A stretch of DNA of 64,000 nucleotides from contig NZ_JAGKJJ010000020.1 in NCBI RefSeq assembly GCF_020329505.1, positions 1 through 64,000 on the forward strand. Reading direction: 5' to 3'. Below, one piece after another: positions 26,012-35,987 of the stretch (position 1 is its first letter; each line of letters starts with the position of its first letter). The position numbers were made by a program, and so were the translations under genes. The notes under the pieces were generated by a model. The model had not been told where the DNA came from and did not search any database. It worked only from the letters and a program-made list of their open reading frames with translations. Origin of the DNA: Bradyrhizobium semiaridum. Its GTDB lineage: Bacteria; Pseudomonadota; Alphaproteobacteria; Rhizobiales; Xanthobacteraceae.

Positions 26012-27397
26012 ATGGCCGAGTATGATTTCGACTTGTTTGTCATCGGCGGCGGTTCGGGCGGGGTTCGTGCCGCGCGCATCGCGGCCGGCTATGGCGCCAG
26101 GGTCATGGTCGCCGAAGAGTACCGGATGGGCGGCACCTGCGTGATCCGCGGCTGCGTCCCGAAGAAGCTATTCGTGATCGGCAGCCACGTCCATCAGGAG
26201 ATCGAGGATGCGGCGGGCTTCGGCTGGACCATCGGCGATGTCTCGTTCGACTGGGCGACGCTGGTTGCCAACAAGGACAAGGAGATCGCGCGGCTCGAGC
26301 GCGCCTACACCACCAATGTCGAGAAGTCCGGCGCCACGATCGTCAAGACCCGCGCGGTGCTGGAGGATGCCCATACTCTCCGGCTCGCCACCGGCGAGAA
26401 GGTCACGGCGAAATACATCCTGATCGCGACCGGCGGCGCGCCCAATCATGGCCCGGCCATTCCCGGCATCGAGCACGTCATCTCCTCCAACGAGGCGTTT
26501 CACCTGAAGGAACTGCCGCGGCGTATCGTGATCCAGGGCGGCGGCTACATCGCGCTGGAATTCGCCGGCATCTTCGCCGGCTACGGCTCCGACGTCACTG
26601 TGATCTATCGCGGCGACAACATCCTGCGCGGCTTCGATGAGGACGTGCGCAAGCATGTGCGCGCCGAAATGGAGAAGCACGGCATCACCATCATCACCGG
26701 CTGCACGGTCGCGAAGGTCGACAAGCACGGCAAGGAATTCACCACGCATCTGTCGAGCGGCTCCAGCATCGCCTCCGATCAGGTGATGTTCGCGATCGGC
26801 CGCCATCCCAACGTCGCCAATCTCGGCCTCGAGACCGCAGACGTTGCGATCAATCCAGCCAATGGCGGCATCCAGGTCGACGGCTGGTCGAAGACCTCGG
26901 TCGACAACATCTATGCGGTCGGCGACGTCACCCATCGCACCAATCTGACGCCGGTCGCGATCCGCGAGGGCCACGCCTTCGCCGACACCGTGTTCGGCAA
27001 ACGTCCCGTGCAGGTCGATCACGCCACGATCCCGACCGCGGTGTTCTCGCAGCCGGAGGTCGGTACCGTCGGCCTGACCGAAGAAGAGGCGCGGGCGCAG
27101 TTCTCTCACGTCGACATCTACAAGACCGATTTCCGCCCGATCAAGGCGACGATGTCCGGCCGCGACACCCGCGTCTTGATGAAGCTCGTGGTCGACGGAC
27201 TGAGCGACCGCGTGCTCGGCTGCCACGTCGTCGGCGACTGCGCCGCCGAGATCACCCAGGCGGTGGCGATCGCGGTCAAGATGAAGGCGACCAAGGCCGA
27301 TTTCGACGCCACCATCGCGCTGCATCCGACCGCGTCCGAAGAACTGGTGACGATGCGCATGCCGACCGCGCGCCACGTGCGGCAGGCGGCGGAGTAG
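26012..27397 (+). CDS. gor: Glutathione-disulfide reductase
   Basis: A 461-residue FAD flavoprotein that reduces glutathione disulfide with NADPH in the cytosol. It has the FAD motif FVIGGGSGGVRAARIAA, the redox pair Cys43/Cys48 in GGTCVIRGCVPKKLF, an NADPH domain starting IVIQGGGYIALEFAG, FAD motif 2 IYAVGDVT, and the C-terminal dimer motif ALHPTASEELVTM with the catalytic His-Glu pair. The GGTCVIRGCVPKK form is typical of glutathione reductase rather than lipoamide dehydrogenase. The ATG at 26012 follows AGAGG. It has its own promoter region, separated from upstream genes by the palindromic repeat. Confidence 0.93.
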   Translation: MAEYDFDLFVIGGGSGGVRAARIAAGYGARVMVAEEYRMGGTCVIRGCVPKKLFVIGSHVHQEIEDAAGFGWTIGDVSFDWATLVANKDKEIARLERAYTTNVEKSGATIVKTRAVLEDAHTLRLATGEKVTAKYILIATGGAPNHGPAIPGIEHVISSNEAFHLKELPRRIVIQGGGYIALEFAGIFAGYGSDVTVIYRGDNILRGFDEDVRKHVRAEMEKHGITIITGCTVAKVDKHGKEFTTHLSSGSSIASDQVMFAIGRHPNVANLGLETADVAINPANGGIQVDGWSKTSVDNIYAVGDVTHRTNLTPVAIREGHAFADTVFGKRPVQVDHATIPTAVFSQPEVGTVGLTEEEARAQFSHVDIYKTDFRPIKATMSGRDTRVLMKLVVDGLSDRVLGCHVVGDCAAEITQAVAIAVKMKATKADFDATIALHPTASEELVTMRMPTARHVRQAAE

Positions 27398-27628
27398 GGT
27401 TCACCGCCGCGCGATCCCCGCATTGTCCCGGCGCGATTGCGCACGGAGCCGCAACCCGTGACGATCCGTGATGCCTTGCATTCGCCGCCGGCGCCCACAT
27501 CGCGTTACCGGCGCGCCGCTCCGGAAACCCCAGTCGTTGCAAGCGCCTGTTGCTTTTGGAACCTTGGGCTTGCCCGGAAGTTCGATCTGACAAAATACTT
27601 TGATATTCTCGGATTGAGGGAGCTGCCC

Positions 27629-27823
27629 ATGCCAGGACCTACCGAGCAGGAAATCCGCACCCGCGCTTACGAGTTGTGGAAGGACGCCGGCGAACCGCCG
27701 GGCGCAATGGATCAGCTCTGGTATCAGGCCGAAAAGGAGCTGCTGGCGCGGAAGGCCAGCAACGGCAACGGCGAGGCGCCCTGCGACGTCAACGGGCATC
27801 GCAAGCCGCCCACCTATCAATAA
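27629..27823 (+). CDS. DUF2934 family small protein
   Basis: A 64-residue protein with the DUF2934 core: EQEIRTRAYELWKDAGEPPG, then MDQLWYQAEKELL. The family is short and abundant in Rhizobiales, and its function is not known. The ATG at 27629 has GAGGGAG six bases upstream. The frame is open further upstream but is cysteine/arginine-rich without homology there. Confidence 0.8.
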   Translation: MPGPTEQEIRTRAYELWKDAGEPPGAMDQLWYQAEKELLARKASNGNGEAPCDVNGHRKPPTYQ

Positions 27824-27979
27824 GGGCCGCGCATTGTGTCGCGCCGGTGAGCTGACGAGCCTGGCGGGTTGGCCTGGTTTCTGAGGCACCATAAGCGACG
27901 CGATCGATCATTCACAAGAACTGTCGACATTCTCCGATCACTGGTCGCCCCGCACCGTCGCGCAATTGCGCAGCCACGT

Positions 27980-28117
27980 CCCCACCCACAACTGTCATCG
28001 CCCGGCCTGTGCGCAATTGCGCACATGGATCGGACGGTCCAGTACGCCGCGGCCCATCGGCTCAATCACGACTGCCTCTGGGATACTGGATCACCCGCTT
28101 TCGCGGGTGATGACTCC
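27980..28117. repeat. Interspersed repeat, family B, copy 1
   Basis: About 138 bp matching 44694-44833 in the same orientation, with shared blocks such as CAGTACGCCGCGG, ATCGGCTCAAT and ATACTGGATC. Near its end is the hairpin TCACCCGC/GCGGGTGA (28091-28098 and 28103-28110). It lies between convergent genes, so it may terminate both. Two copies of the palindrome GCGCAATTGCGC (27960-27971 and 28011-28022) overlap or flank its left part; the second lies inside it. Confidence 0.75.
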
Positions 28118-28185
28118 GTGTTGGCGGCAGGCGCAGTGAACCAATCTCGGTTTTCGCGGGAATGACGGTCGTCGAGAGCGTGCCG

Positions 28186-29091
28186 TCACCCCTCCATCTC
28201 GATCCATTCCGCAGCACCGCGCCATAGCGTGTCGCGGTGCTCGCTGCGGAAGAAGCCCATATGACCGATCGTTTTTGCGCCGGCATCTGCGGGGCGGATC
28301 GAGAGGATTTCAGGTGTCACGGACGTGAACGCCGAGCACAGCAGTTCGACCGCCGGGCGAGTTGCCCAGGTGTCGTCGGTCATCACCAGCGCGCGAAGCT
28401 TGCCGCGAAATTTCGGAAAGTTTTCGCGCGCGGCCAATGCTGGATCATCCAGCAGATAACGCTCGCGCAACACCCAGCGCGTCCATTGCTCGAACACGCC
28501 CTTCGGCAGATCCACGCCGAGGCCGGCCCAGGCGGGCATGTAGCCGAGCAGGCGGGTCAGCGGCAGGCCGACGCCGTTCATGAAGGCTACGACGCGGTAG
28601 CGCTCCGGCGAGGCCATCAGCTTCCAATGGGCGGCCTGCGAGGCGACCAGCAGGGCGCGGGGGATTTCCGCATTGTTGGCGATCAGGCCGAGCGCCTGGC
28701 CGCCGAAGGAATGGCCGACATAGGTGAACGGCAGGTCGCGGTAGCGCTCGCGCATCCAGCGTACCGCGGCGGTGACGTCGAGCGCGGCCCAGTCGGCCAT
28801 ATCGGCCTTGAAGCCAGCCAACGATCTTGCCTTCGGCCTGGAATCACCGGTGCCGCGGTAGTCGTAGGTCAGCACCGCCGCGCCGCGGCGGGCGAGATAG
28901 CCGGCAAAGCCGCGATAGACCTTGCGCGGAACGGCGGTGGCCGAGTTGATCAGGACGGCGCGGCGCTTGGCGCCGCGGGGCAGGAACAGGGTCGCGCCGA
29001 GCTTGTAGCCGTCGACCGCGGGCACCACGATATCGTCGCTAAAAACGTCGTCCAGCGCGGCCCCGGCCACGGCATTTCCCCCTTCAATCAT
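28186..29091 (-). CDS. Alpha/beta hydrolase family protein
   Basis: A 301-residue soluble alpha/beta hydrolase. The nucleophile elbow is TYVGHSFGGQAL, with the Ser nucleophile. DYRGTGDSRP gives the oxyanion-side loop. The likely acidic residue is in the VMTDDTWAT region and the His is in GHMGFFRSEHRD near the C-terminus. The pattern resembles the COG4757 group of predicted hydrolases; the substrate is unknown. The ATG at 29091 is preferred. A TTG at 29130 is in frame but would place an 18-bp palindrome inside the coding region. It diverges from the DAHP synthase gene. Confidence 0.8.
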   Translation of the reverse strand: MIEGGNAVAGAALDDVFSDDIVVPAVDGYKLGATLFLPRGAKRRAVLINSATAVPRKVYRGFAGYLARRGAAVLTYDYRGTGDSRPKARSLAGFKADMADWAALDVTAAVRWMRERYRDLPFTYVGHSFGGQALGLIANNAEIPRALLVASQAAHWKLMASPERYRVVAFMNGVGLPLTRLLGYMPAWAGLGVDLPKGVFEQWTRWVLRERYLLDDPALAARENFPKFRGKLRALVMTDDTWATRPAVELLCSAFTSVTPEILSIRPADAGAKTIGHMGFFRSEHRDTLWRGAAEWIEMEG

Positions 29092-29104
29092 GCTATGCTC
29101 TACC

Positions 29105-29122
29105 AAATGCGAATTCGCATTT
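29105..29122. promoter_or_regulatory. 18-bp perfect palindrome (operator candidate)
   Basis: AAATGCGAATTCGCATTT is a perfect palindrome 13 bp upstream of the hydrolase start and about 120 bp upstream of the DAHP synthase start. Symmetry, length and position in a divergent intergenic region fit a repressor operator, most likely acting on the hydrolase. The regulator is unknown; none is encoded next to it. Confidence 0.5.
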
Positions 29123-29242
29123 TCCTGCAAGAGATTGACGCAATTGCAGGAATCCTTCTAGCCGGAGAGAGGGAGGCTGTGTATAACGCGGGCCTTTCCT
29201 TGCCCCCGATTAAGTTGCGGTTGTTGCTCAGGAGTTGACCTC

Positions 29243-30631
<1,389 letters not shown>

Positions 30632-30646
30632 TTTGGGGGCCGTGCC

Positions 30647-31000
30647 TTGCTGAGACTGTGGCGGGCGACGATCAACTCGCGCAACGGGCTGGCGTTCGCT
30701 TTCCGCTCGGAGCAGGCAATCCGCGAGGAGATCGTGGCGCTGGTGCTCGCCGTGCCGCTGGCCTGGCTGGTCGGCGCCACCGTGATGCGCCGCGTCGAAC
30801 TGTTCGCGACCGTTGTGCTGGTGCTGGTGGTCGAGCTGCTCAACACCGCGATCGAGAAGCTCGCCGATCGCCTCACGATGGATCACGACCCGCAGATCGG
30901 CCGGGTCAAGGACATGGGCTCGGCGGCAGTCGGCGTTGCGCTGCTGATGGCCGGGCTGTTCTGGCTGTTCGCGCTCGCCGAACGCATGGGTTTGTTCTGA
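30647..31000 (+). CDS. dgkA: Diacylglycerol kinase (DgkA)
   Basis: A 117-residue inner-membrane enzyme with three transmembrane helices (about 30-48, 52-68, 92-112) that phosphorylates diacylglycerol to phosphatidic acid using ATP. The active-site region is complete: AFRSEQAIREEI, then the signature VELLNTAIEKLADR with the catalytic Glu, then VKDMGSAAV. The start is TTG at 30647 with GGGGG about eight bases upstream. It lies 15 bp after the DAHP synthase, so they are probably one transcript, although the pathways are unrelated. Confidence 0.9.
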   Translation: MLRLWRATINSRNGLAFAFRSEQAIREEIVALVLAVPLAWLVGATVMRRVELFATVVLVLVVELLNTAIEKLADRLTMDHDPQIGRVKDMGSAAVGVALLMAGLFWLFALAERMGLF

Positions 31001-31030
31001 CCCCCGGACAAGCCAAGCGCAGGAGCGACC

Positions 31031-32176
31031 ATGAGCGCCAATAGAGCGACCAGGCTTGCGGTGATCGGACGTGGTCTGATCGGCTCGGCAGCCGCGCGGC
31101 ACCTGAGCAAGATGGGCCATGACGTCGCGCTGATCGGCCCCAATGAGCCGGCAGACTTCTCGCGGCACAACGGCGTGTTCGGCAGCCACTACGATGAGGG
31201 CCGCATCACGCGGACCTTCGATCCGGGGCCGTTCTGGCGGCAGGCGAACCGCGCCGCGATTTCGCGCTACGGCGACATCACTTCGGAGAGCGGCGTGGAA
31301 TTCTACCGGGAAGCCGGGACACTGCACGTCGGCTCCGGCGAAAGCCGCGACGTCACGTCGGTCGGCAAGATCTGCGCCGAAGAAGACATCCATGCCGAAG
31401 CCTATCAAGATGCGGCGCTCGCGGAGCGGTTTCCATATCTCGGATCGGCAGTGGGAAACCTCGGCTATTTCGAGCCGCGCAATGCCGGATATATTTCACC
31501 GCGCCGCCTGGTCCGGGCACAGACCATCGCCGCGGAGCGCGCCGGGGCAAAGATGATCGATGAACCTGCGCTTGGGATCGCGGAAAGCCGCTCCGGCGTG
31601 ACGGTCCGGACCAGATCGGGCACGGTCGAGGCCGAACGGGTGCTCGTCGCGGCCGGCGGACATACCCAATCACTGCTCGGCCGCTCCCTGGGGCACACGG
31701 TCTATGCGCGCACCGTGGCGCTGTTCCGGCTCGGTGCGGCGGAGGTTCAACGCCTGGCCGGAATGCCGTCGATGCGCTGCATCGGACCCAAAGGGCAGAA
31801 TCCCTATATCCTGCCGCCGATCGTCTATCCGGACGGCCACACCTGGCTAAAGCTCGGCGGTGATCCGGTCGACATTGCGCTCGACGGCGATGCGGATATC
31901 AAGGACTGGTTCAAATCGGGCGGATCGACTGAGGTTGCCGACCGGCTCCAGACGCAGATCCTCGAGCGCATCCGTGACCTCAAATTCGAAGAGCGCCGAA
32001 TCGTGCCCTGCATGACGACGTTCGGCGACACCGGCCTGCCCAGCATCGGACCGCTGTCGGAGCGCGTCGCGGTTGCAACCGGCTGCTACGGCAAGAGCGC
32101 AAAATGTTCGGACGAATTGGGCCGGCTCGGCGGCATGGCGTTGCTCGGTGAGGTGAGGGCGGAGCTCGCCCCCTGA
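31031..32176 (+). CDS. FAD-dependent oxidoreductase (DAO / sarcosine oxidase-like)
   Basis: A 381-residue flavoprotein of the glycine/D-amino-acid oxidase superfamily, close in pattern to monomeric sarcosine or N-methyl-amino-acid oxidases. FAD-binding Rossmann motif: LAVIGRGLIGSAAARHLSKMG (residues 9-29). A second FAD contact is VLVAAGGHTQSLL. The usual C-terminal flavin-attachment Cys of sarcosine oxidases is not obvious; TGCYGKSAKCSDELGRL takes that place, so covalent FAD is doubtful. The substrate is unknown. AGGAGC precedes the ATG. Confidence 0.8.
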   Translation: MSANRATRLAVIGRGLIGSAAARHLSKMGHDVALIGPNEPADFSRHNGVFGSHYDEGRITRTFDPGPFWRQANRAAISRYGDITSESGVEFYREAGTLHVGSGESRDVTSVGKICAEEDIHAEAYQDAALAERFPYLGSAVGNLGYFEPRNAGYISPRRLVRAQTIAAERAGAKMIDEPALGIAESRSGVTVRTRSGTVEAERVLVAAGGHTQSLLGRSLGHTVYARTVALFRLGAAEVQRLAGMPSMRCIGPKGQNPYILPPIVYPDGHTWLKLGGDPVDIALDGDADIKDWFKSGGSTEVADRLQTQILERIRDLKFEERRIVPCMTTFGDTGLPSIGPLSERVAVATGCYGKSAKCSDELGRLGGMALLGEVRAELAP

Positions 32177-32272
32177 GCGGGCCCGCCAGCGACGATCACA
32201 GTGCGATTTCTGCAATCACACCATGACCGGAAGCGGATTGAAGTTTGCTCTTGCGAGGGACAACATAACAGT

Positions 32273-34024
32273 ATGAGCGAACAACAGATCAAGATCACCC
32301 TGGCGCAACTCAATCCGACCGTCGGCGACGTCACCGGCAACGCCGCGATGGCGCGCGCCGCGCGCGACAAGGCCAAGGGCGACGGCGCCGATCTCGTGGT
32401 GCTCCCGGAACTGTTCATCGCCGGCTATCCGCCGGAGGACCTGGTGCTGAAGCCGGCGTTCCAGTCGGCCTGCCGCGCCGAGATCGAGCAGCTGGCGCGG
32501 GAGACCGCCGATGGCGGCCCGGCGATGCTGATCGGCACGCCCTGGGTCGAGGACGACAAGCTCTACAATGCCTGCGCGCTGCTCGACGGCGGCCGCATCG
32601 CCGCCCTGCGCTTCAAGGCCAATCTGCCGAATTACGGCGTGTTCGACGAGAAGCGCCTGTTCGCGCGCGGGCCAGCGCCCGGGCCGGTGACGGTGCGCGG
32701 CGTGCGCATCGGCGTGCCGATCTGCGAGGACATCTGGCTGGAAGAGTCCGAGGAATACGAGAACGTCGTCGAATGTCTCGCGGAGACCGGCGCTGAGATC
32801 CTGGTGGTGCCGAACGGCTCCCCCTATGCGCGCGACAAGGCCGATCTGCGGCTGTCGATCGTGGTGGCGCGCGTCACCGAGAGCGGGCTGCCGCTCGCCT
32901 ATCTCAATGAGGTCGGCGGCCAGGACGAATTGATCTTCGACGGTGCCTCGTTCGTGCTCAATGCCGATCTCTCCGTCGCGGCACAGCTGCCGGCGTTCGA
33001 GGAGAACATCACGACGCTGGTCTGGCGCAAGACGGCAGACGGCTGGCGCTGCAACGGACCGGTCACGCCGCAGCTCGAGGGCGACAAGGCCGACTACGCA
33101 GCCTGCGTGCTCGGCCTGCGCGACTATGTCCGCAAGAACGGCTTTCCCGGCGTGCTGCTCGGCATCTCCGGCGGCATCGACTCGGCGCTGTGCGCGGCGA
33201 TCGCGGTCGATGCGCTCGGCGCCGACAGGGTGCGCGGCGTCATGCTGCCGTTCCGCTACACGGCGCAGGTCTCGCTCGACGATGCGGCAAGACTCGCGGC
33301 CGCGCTCGGCATCCGCTACGAGGTGCTGCCGATCGCCGACGCCGTGAACGGGTTCGAGACGATCCTCGCGCCGGTGTTCGCGGGTCTCGAGCGCGACATC
33401 ACCGAGGAGAATTTGCAGGCACGCGCCCGCGGCACCCTGCTGATGGCGATCTCCAACAAGACCGGCGCGATGGTGGTGACCACCGGCAACAAGTCGGAAA
33501 TGTCGGTCGGCTACGCCACGCTCTACGGCGATATGAACGGCGGCTTCAACCCGATCAAGGACATCTACAAGACCGAGGTGTTCCGCCTGTCGAGCCTGCG
33601 CAATTCCTGGAAGCCGGACGGCGCGCTCGGTCCTTCGGGCGAGGTGATCCCGGTCAACATCATCACGCGGCCGCCGACCGCCGAGTTGCGCGAGAACCAG
33701 ACCGACCAGGATTCGCTGCCGCCCTACGATATATTGGACGGGATCCTCGAGCGTCTGGTCGAGCGCGAGGAGCCGCTCGCCGACATCATCGCGGCCGGCT
33801 TCGACCGCGACGTCGTGACCCGCATCGACCGCCTGCTCAATATCGCCGAATACAAGCGCCGGCAGGCCGCGCCGGGCGTCAAGGTCACGCGCAAGAACTT
33901 TGGCCGCGATCGCCGCTATCCCATCACCAACCGCTTCCGCGATTTCGGCAAGGCCCTGCCGGCGCCGGACGAGCAATTGGTGACGCGCGGCAGCCGCGCG
34001 TCGGTGGAAGCGTTCGAGGGTTGA
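32273..34024 (+). CDS. nadE: Glutamine-dependent NAD+ synthetase
   Basis: A 583-residue two-domain enzyme making NAD from deamido-NAD, ATP and glutamine. The N-terminal nitrilase-type glutaminase carries Glu in VLPELFIAGYPPEDL, Lys in FKANLPNYGVFDE and the nucleophile Cys in GVPICEDIW. The C-terminal synthetase has the P-loop LGISGGIDSALCAAIA and the family stretch TTGNKSEMSVGYATLYGDMNGG. Domain order and length are normal, so ammonia is expected to be channelled between domains. The start at 32273 (MSEQQIKITLAQLNPT) matches relatives; the frame runs on upstream without homology. Confidence 0.95.
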   Translation: MSEQQIKITLAQLNPTVGDVTGNAAMARAARDKAKGDGADLVVLPELFIAGYPPEDLVLKPAFQSACRAEIEQLARETADGGPAMLIGTPWVEDDKLYNACALLDGGRIAALRFKANLPNYGVFDEKRLFARGPAPGPVTVRGVRIGVPICEDIWLEESEEYENVVECLAETGAEILVVPNGSPYARDKADLRLSIVVARVTESGLPLAYLNEVGGQDELIFDGASFVLNADLSVAAQLPAFEENITTLVWRKTADGWRCNGPVTPQLEGDKADYAACVLGLRDYVRKNGFPGVLLGISGGIDSALCAAIAVDALGADRVRGVMLPFRYTAQVSLDDAARLAAALGIRYEVLPIADAVNGFETILAPVFAGLERDITEENLQARARGTLLMAISNKTGAMVVTTGNKSEMSVGYATLYGDMNGGFNPIKDIYKTEVFRLSSLRNSWKPDGALGPSGEVIPVNIITRPPTAELRENQTDQDSLPPYDILDGILERLVEREEPLADIIAAGFDRDVVTRIDRLLNIAEYKRRQAAPGVKVTRKNFGRDRRYPITNRFRDFGKALPAPDEQLVTRGSRASVEAFEG

Positions 34025-34048
34025 AGCGGAGTCCCGTTGCCGGACGGC

Positions 34049-35230
34049 TCAGTTCTTCGGCGGAATGAAGGTCGGGCCGACGGTGCGGATCCCGTCGCCG
34101 CGGGGGGCCGCCGCCGCTGCCGGCGGTGTCGCATCGGCCGCGGCTGGTGGCTGTTGCGTTGCGGCGGCCGCGCCTTTCTTGCCGGCGACCGGCTTGGCTG
34201 ACTGTTGCTGCTGCGCCCGCTGCTGCATCTTCCGCGCGCTTTCCTCGGTGACGATGATGTCGCCCTGCTGCTCGACCGAGGCCTTGTCGTCCACCGCCTT
34301 CAGCGCCTCGGCCCAGCTCTGGCCGGCCGGCTTGCAGGAGCACGAGGGATTGAACTCGGTGCGGTATTTGAATGCGTTCGGCAGCGAGGTGTAGCTCTGG
34401 CCGCCGATCGACACCGCCTGGTTGATGTCTTCGCCGGGGTTGCGGTAGGTGAACAGGCTGGCCTCGGCGGCCGGGCATTGCGCCTTGCAGACCTGCTCGT
34501 CGGCGGCGAAACGTGCCTGCGACGTCGCGAACGAGATCGGGAAGTAGGCACCGTCGCAGGTGCGGACGCAGACCGTGCGGAAGGTGCCCGACGGCGCGCC
34601 ATATTCGGCGCTCGGCGGGGGCAGCTGCTGATCGGGACTAGCACCGCCACCGCCGCCGAACAGGTTTTCCAGGAAATTGCCCGAGCCCCGTCCGGCAGCC
34701 GCTGCGTATTGCGGGCCGCAATTGTTCTGCGCCAGCGCAGATAGCACCGAGCGGCGCTGGCTCTCGCGGTCGGCGCCGCCGAGCCCGCCGGAACGCAGCC
34801 GCTCCAGGTTCTGGGTCATCTGGTCAAGATTGGCGCGCATTTGCTGGATCTGGTTGTTGACCGGACCGCACTGCGCCGAATTGTTGTTGAACAGCGAGAA
34901 GAAGCCGGAACTGTCGCAGCCCATCCGGCGCGCCTGCGCGGTCACCCGGTCGAGTTCGGCCTGCTGCCTGGAGGCCGCGTCCTGGTAGCGGCGAATTTGC
35001 TCGTCCCGGGCCGGATCGCCGCTGCCGCCGCCGCGGTCGATCATCGCCAATTGTCCCTCGAGCCGGCTGCACATCGGATTGGGCTGCACCTGCTGCGGCG
35101 GCTGGTCGGGCGGGCCCGGCGGGTTCATCTGCTGCTGCGCGAGCGCGCTCGAGCCGGGCAGTGCGATGCCGACGAGCAGGGCGCAGGTCAAAAGCCAGTG
35201 GTGGCGACGAAGATAGGGAGTTTCGGGCAT
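34049..35230 (-). CDS. Secreted DUF2865 protein
   Basis: A 393-residue exported protein with an N-terminal hydrophobic signal (LLTCALLVGIALPGSSALAQ, cleavage near residue 31). A Gln/Asn-rich coiled segment (residues 60-150) precedes the DUF2865 core: RTVCVRTCDGAYFPISFATS, then CKAQCPAAEASLFTYRNPGEDI, and CSCKPAGQSWAEAL. Conserved cysteines probably form disulfides in the periplasm. The C-terminus is a low-complexity Gln/Ala/Pro tail. Function is not established. The ATG at 35230 (MPETPYLRRHHW) is preferred over an upstream extension. Confidence 0.82.
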   Translation of the reverse strand: MPETPYLRRHHWLLTCALLVGIALPGSSALAQQQMNPPGPPDQPPQQVQPNPMCSRLEGQLAMIDRGGGSGDPARDEQIRRYQDAASRQQAELDRVTAQARRMGCDSSGFFSLFNNNSAQCGPVNNQIQQMRANLDQMTQNLERLRSGGLGGADRESQRRSVLSALAQNNCGPQYAAAAGRGSGNFLENLFGGGGGASPDQQLPPPSAEYGAPSGTFRTVCVRTCDGAYFPISFATSQARFAADEQVCKAQCPAAEASLFTYRNPGEDINQAVSIGGQSYTSLPNAFKYRTEFNPSCSCKPAGQSWAEALKAVDDKASVEQQGDIIVTEESARKMQQRAQQQQSAKPVAGKKGAAAATQQPPAAADATPPAAAAAPRGDGIRTVGPTFIPPKN

Positions 35231-35380
35231 ATCCAGCCATTCAAACGACGCCGCGCGGCGATCAACGCCGAAGTGCGCAGCCGAGGCCGCCTGCAATAGC
35301 CTTTTCTCGGGGCAGCGTCACGTCGTTTCCGGGGCGCCGATGTGGCAAAAGGCCCGGTCCGACAGTCGCTTGGCGTGGTT

Positions 35381-35689
35381 TCAGCGCTGGCAGGTGATCG
35401 CGACGTACTCACCGCAGCCGTGGCCGCCGCATTTGTTGCTTCCACCCTGCGGAACCGCTCCGGTGATCTCGTCGGGATCAACACGGCCGTACTTCGTGGC
35501 CTGCGCAAAATCGCGCGACTGGCAGTAGGCGCGGGCGGCCGAGGCGCCGCATCGCTCGCCGCGCGCCAGGCACTGGTCGATGCCGTAGCCGTCGGCCTGG
35601 TTGGCGACGATGAAGACTCGGCTGTCGGCGAGGGCGGCGGCCGGGGCGAGGAGGAATGCGCAGGCAATCAATGCTGAAATGGACCGCAT
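35381..35689 (-). CDS. Small secreted cysteine-containing protein
   Basis: A 102-residue protein with a clear Sec signal (MRSISALIACAFLLAPAAALA, cleavage before DSRVF). The mature 80 residues contain six cysteines and the stretch GYGIDQCLARGERCGASAARAYCQSRDF, suggesting disulfide bonds. No named family is recognised, although the layout resembles small periplasmic proteins common in Rhizobiales. It has its own short transcription unit, between DUF2865 and cysS. Confidence 0.65.
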   Translation of the reverse strand: MRSISALIACAFLLAPAAALADSRVFIVANQADGYGIDQCLARGERCGASAARAYCQSRDFAQATKYGRVDPDEITGAVPQGGSNKCGGHGCGEYVAITCQR

Positions 35690-35987
35690 GGGTGCACCGG
35701 TGAAAAAGGCGAGGAGACCGCCGCCACCCCCGATACGCCCAAATGCTTAATAATGATTAACCATGAAGGCCTTGGAACGCTTTTCGCTGGCTTGCGGTTG
35801 CAACAGGCCTGAAAGCAGCCCCTTGACGGCATTAAGGGGCCATGAGACATGGTGGAACCATGAACGGCCACCTCGCCATCTGCAGCATTTGCCGCGAGAT
35901 TATGAGCTAGCGATTCGCTGGCTGAGGCCGTCTTTTCTCAATCGCCCTGAGAATCACTGGACGCCCGGCCGCAAGGGACGGTGATCC

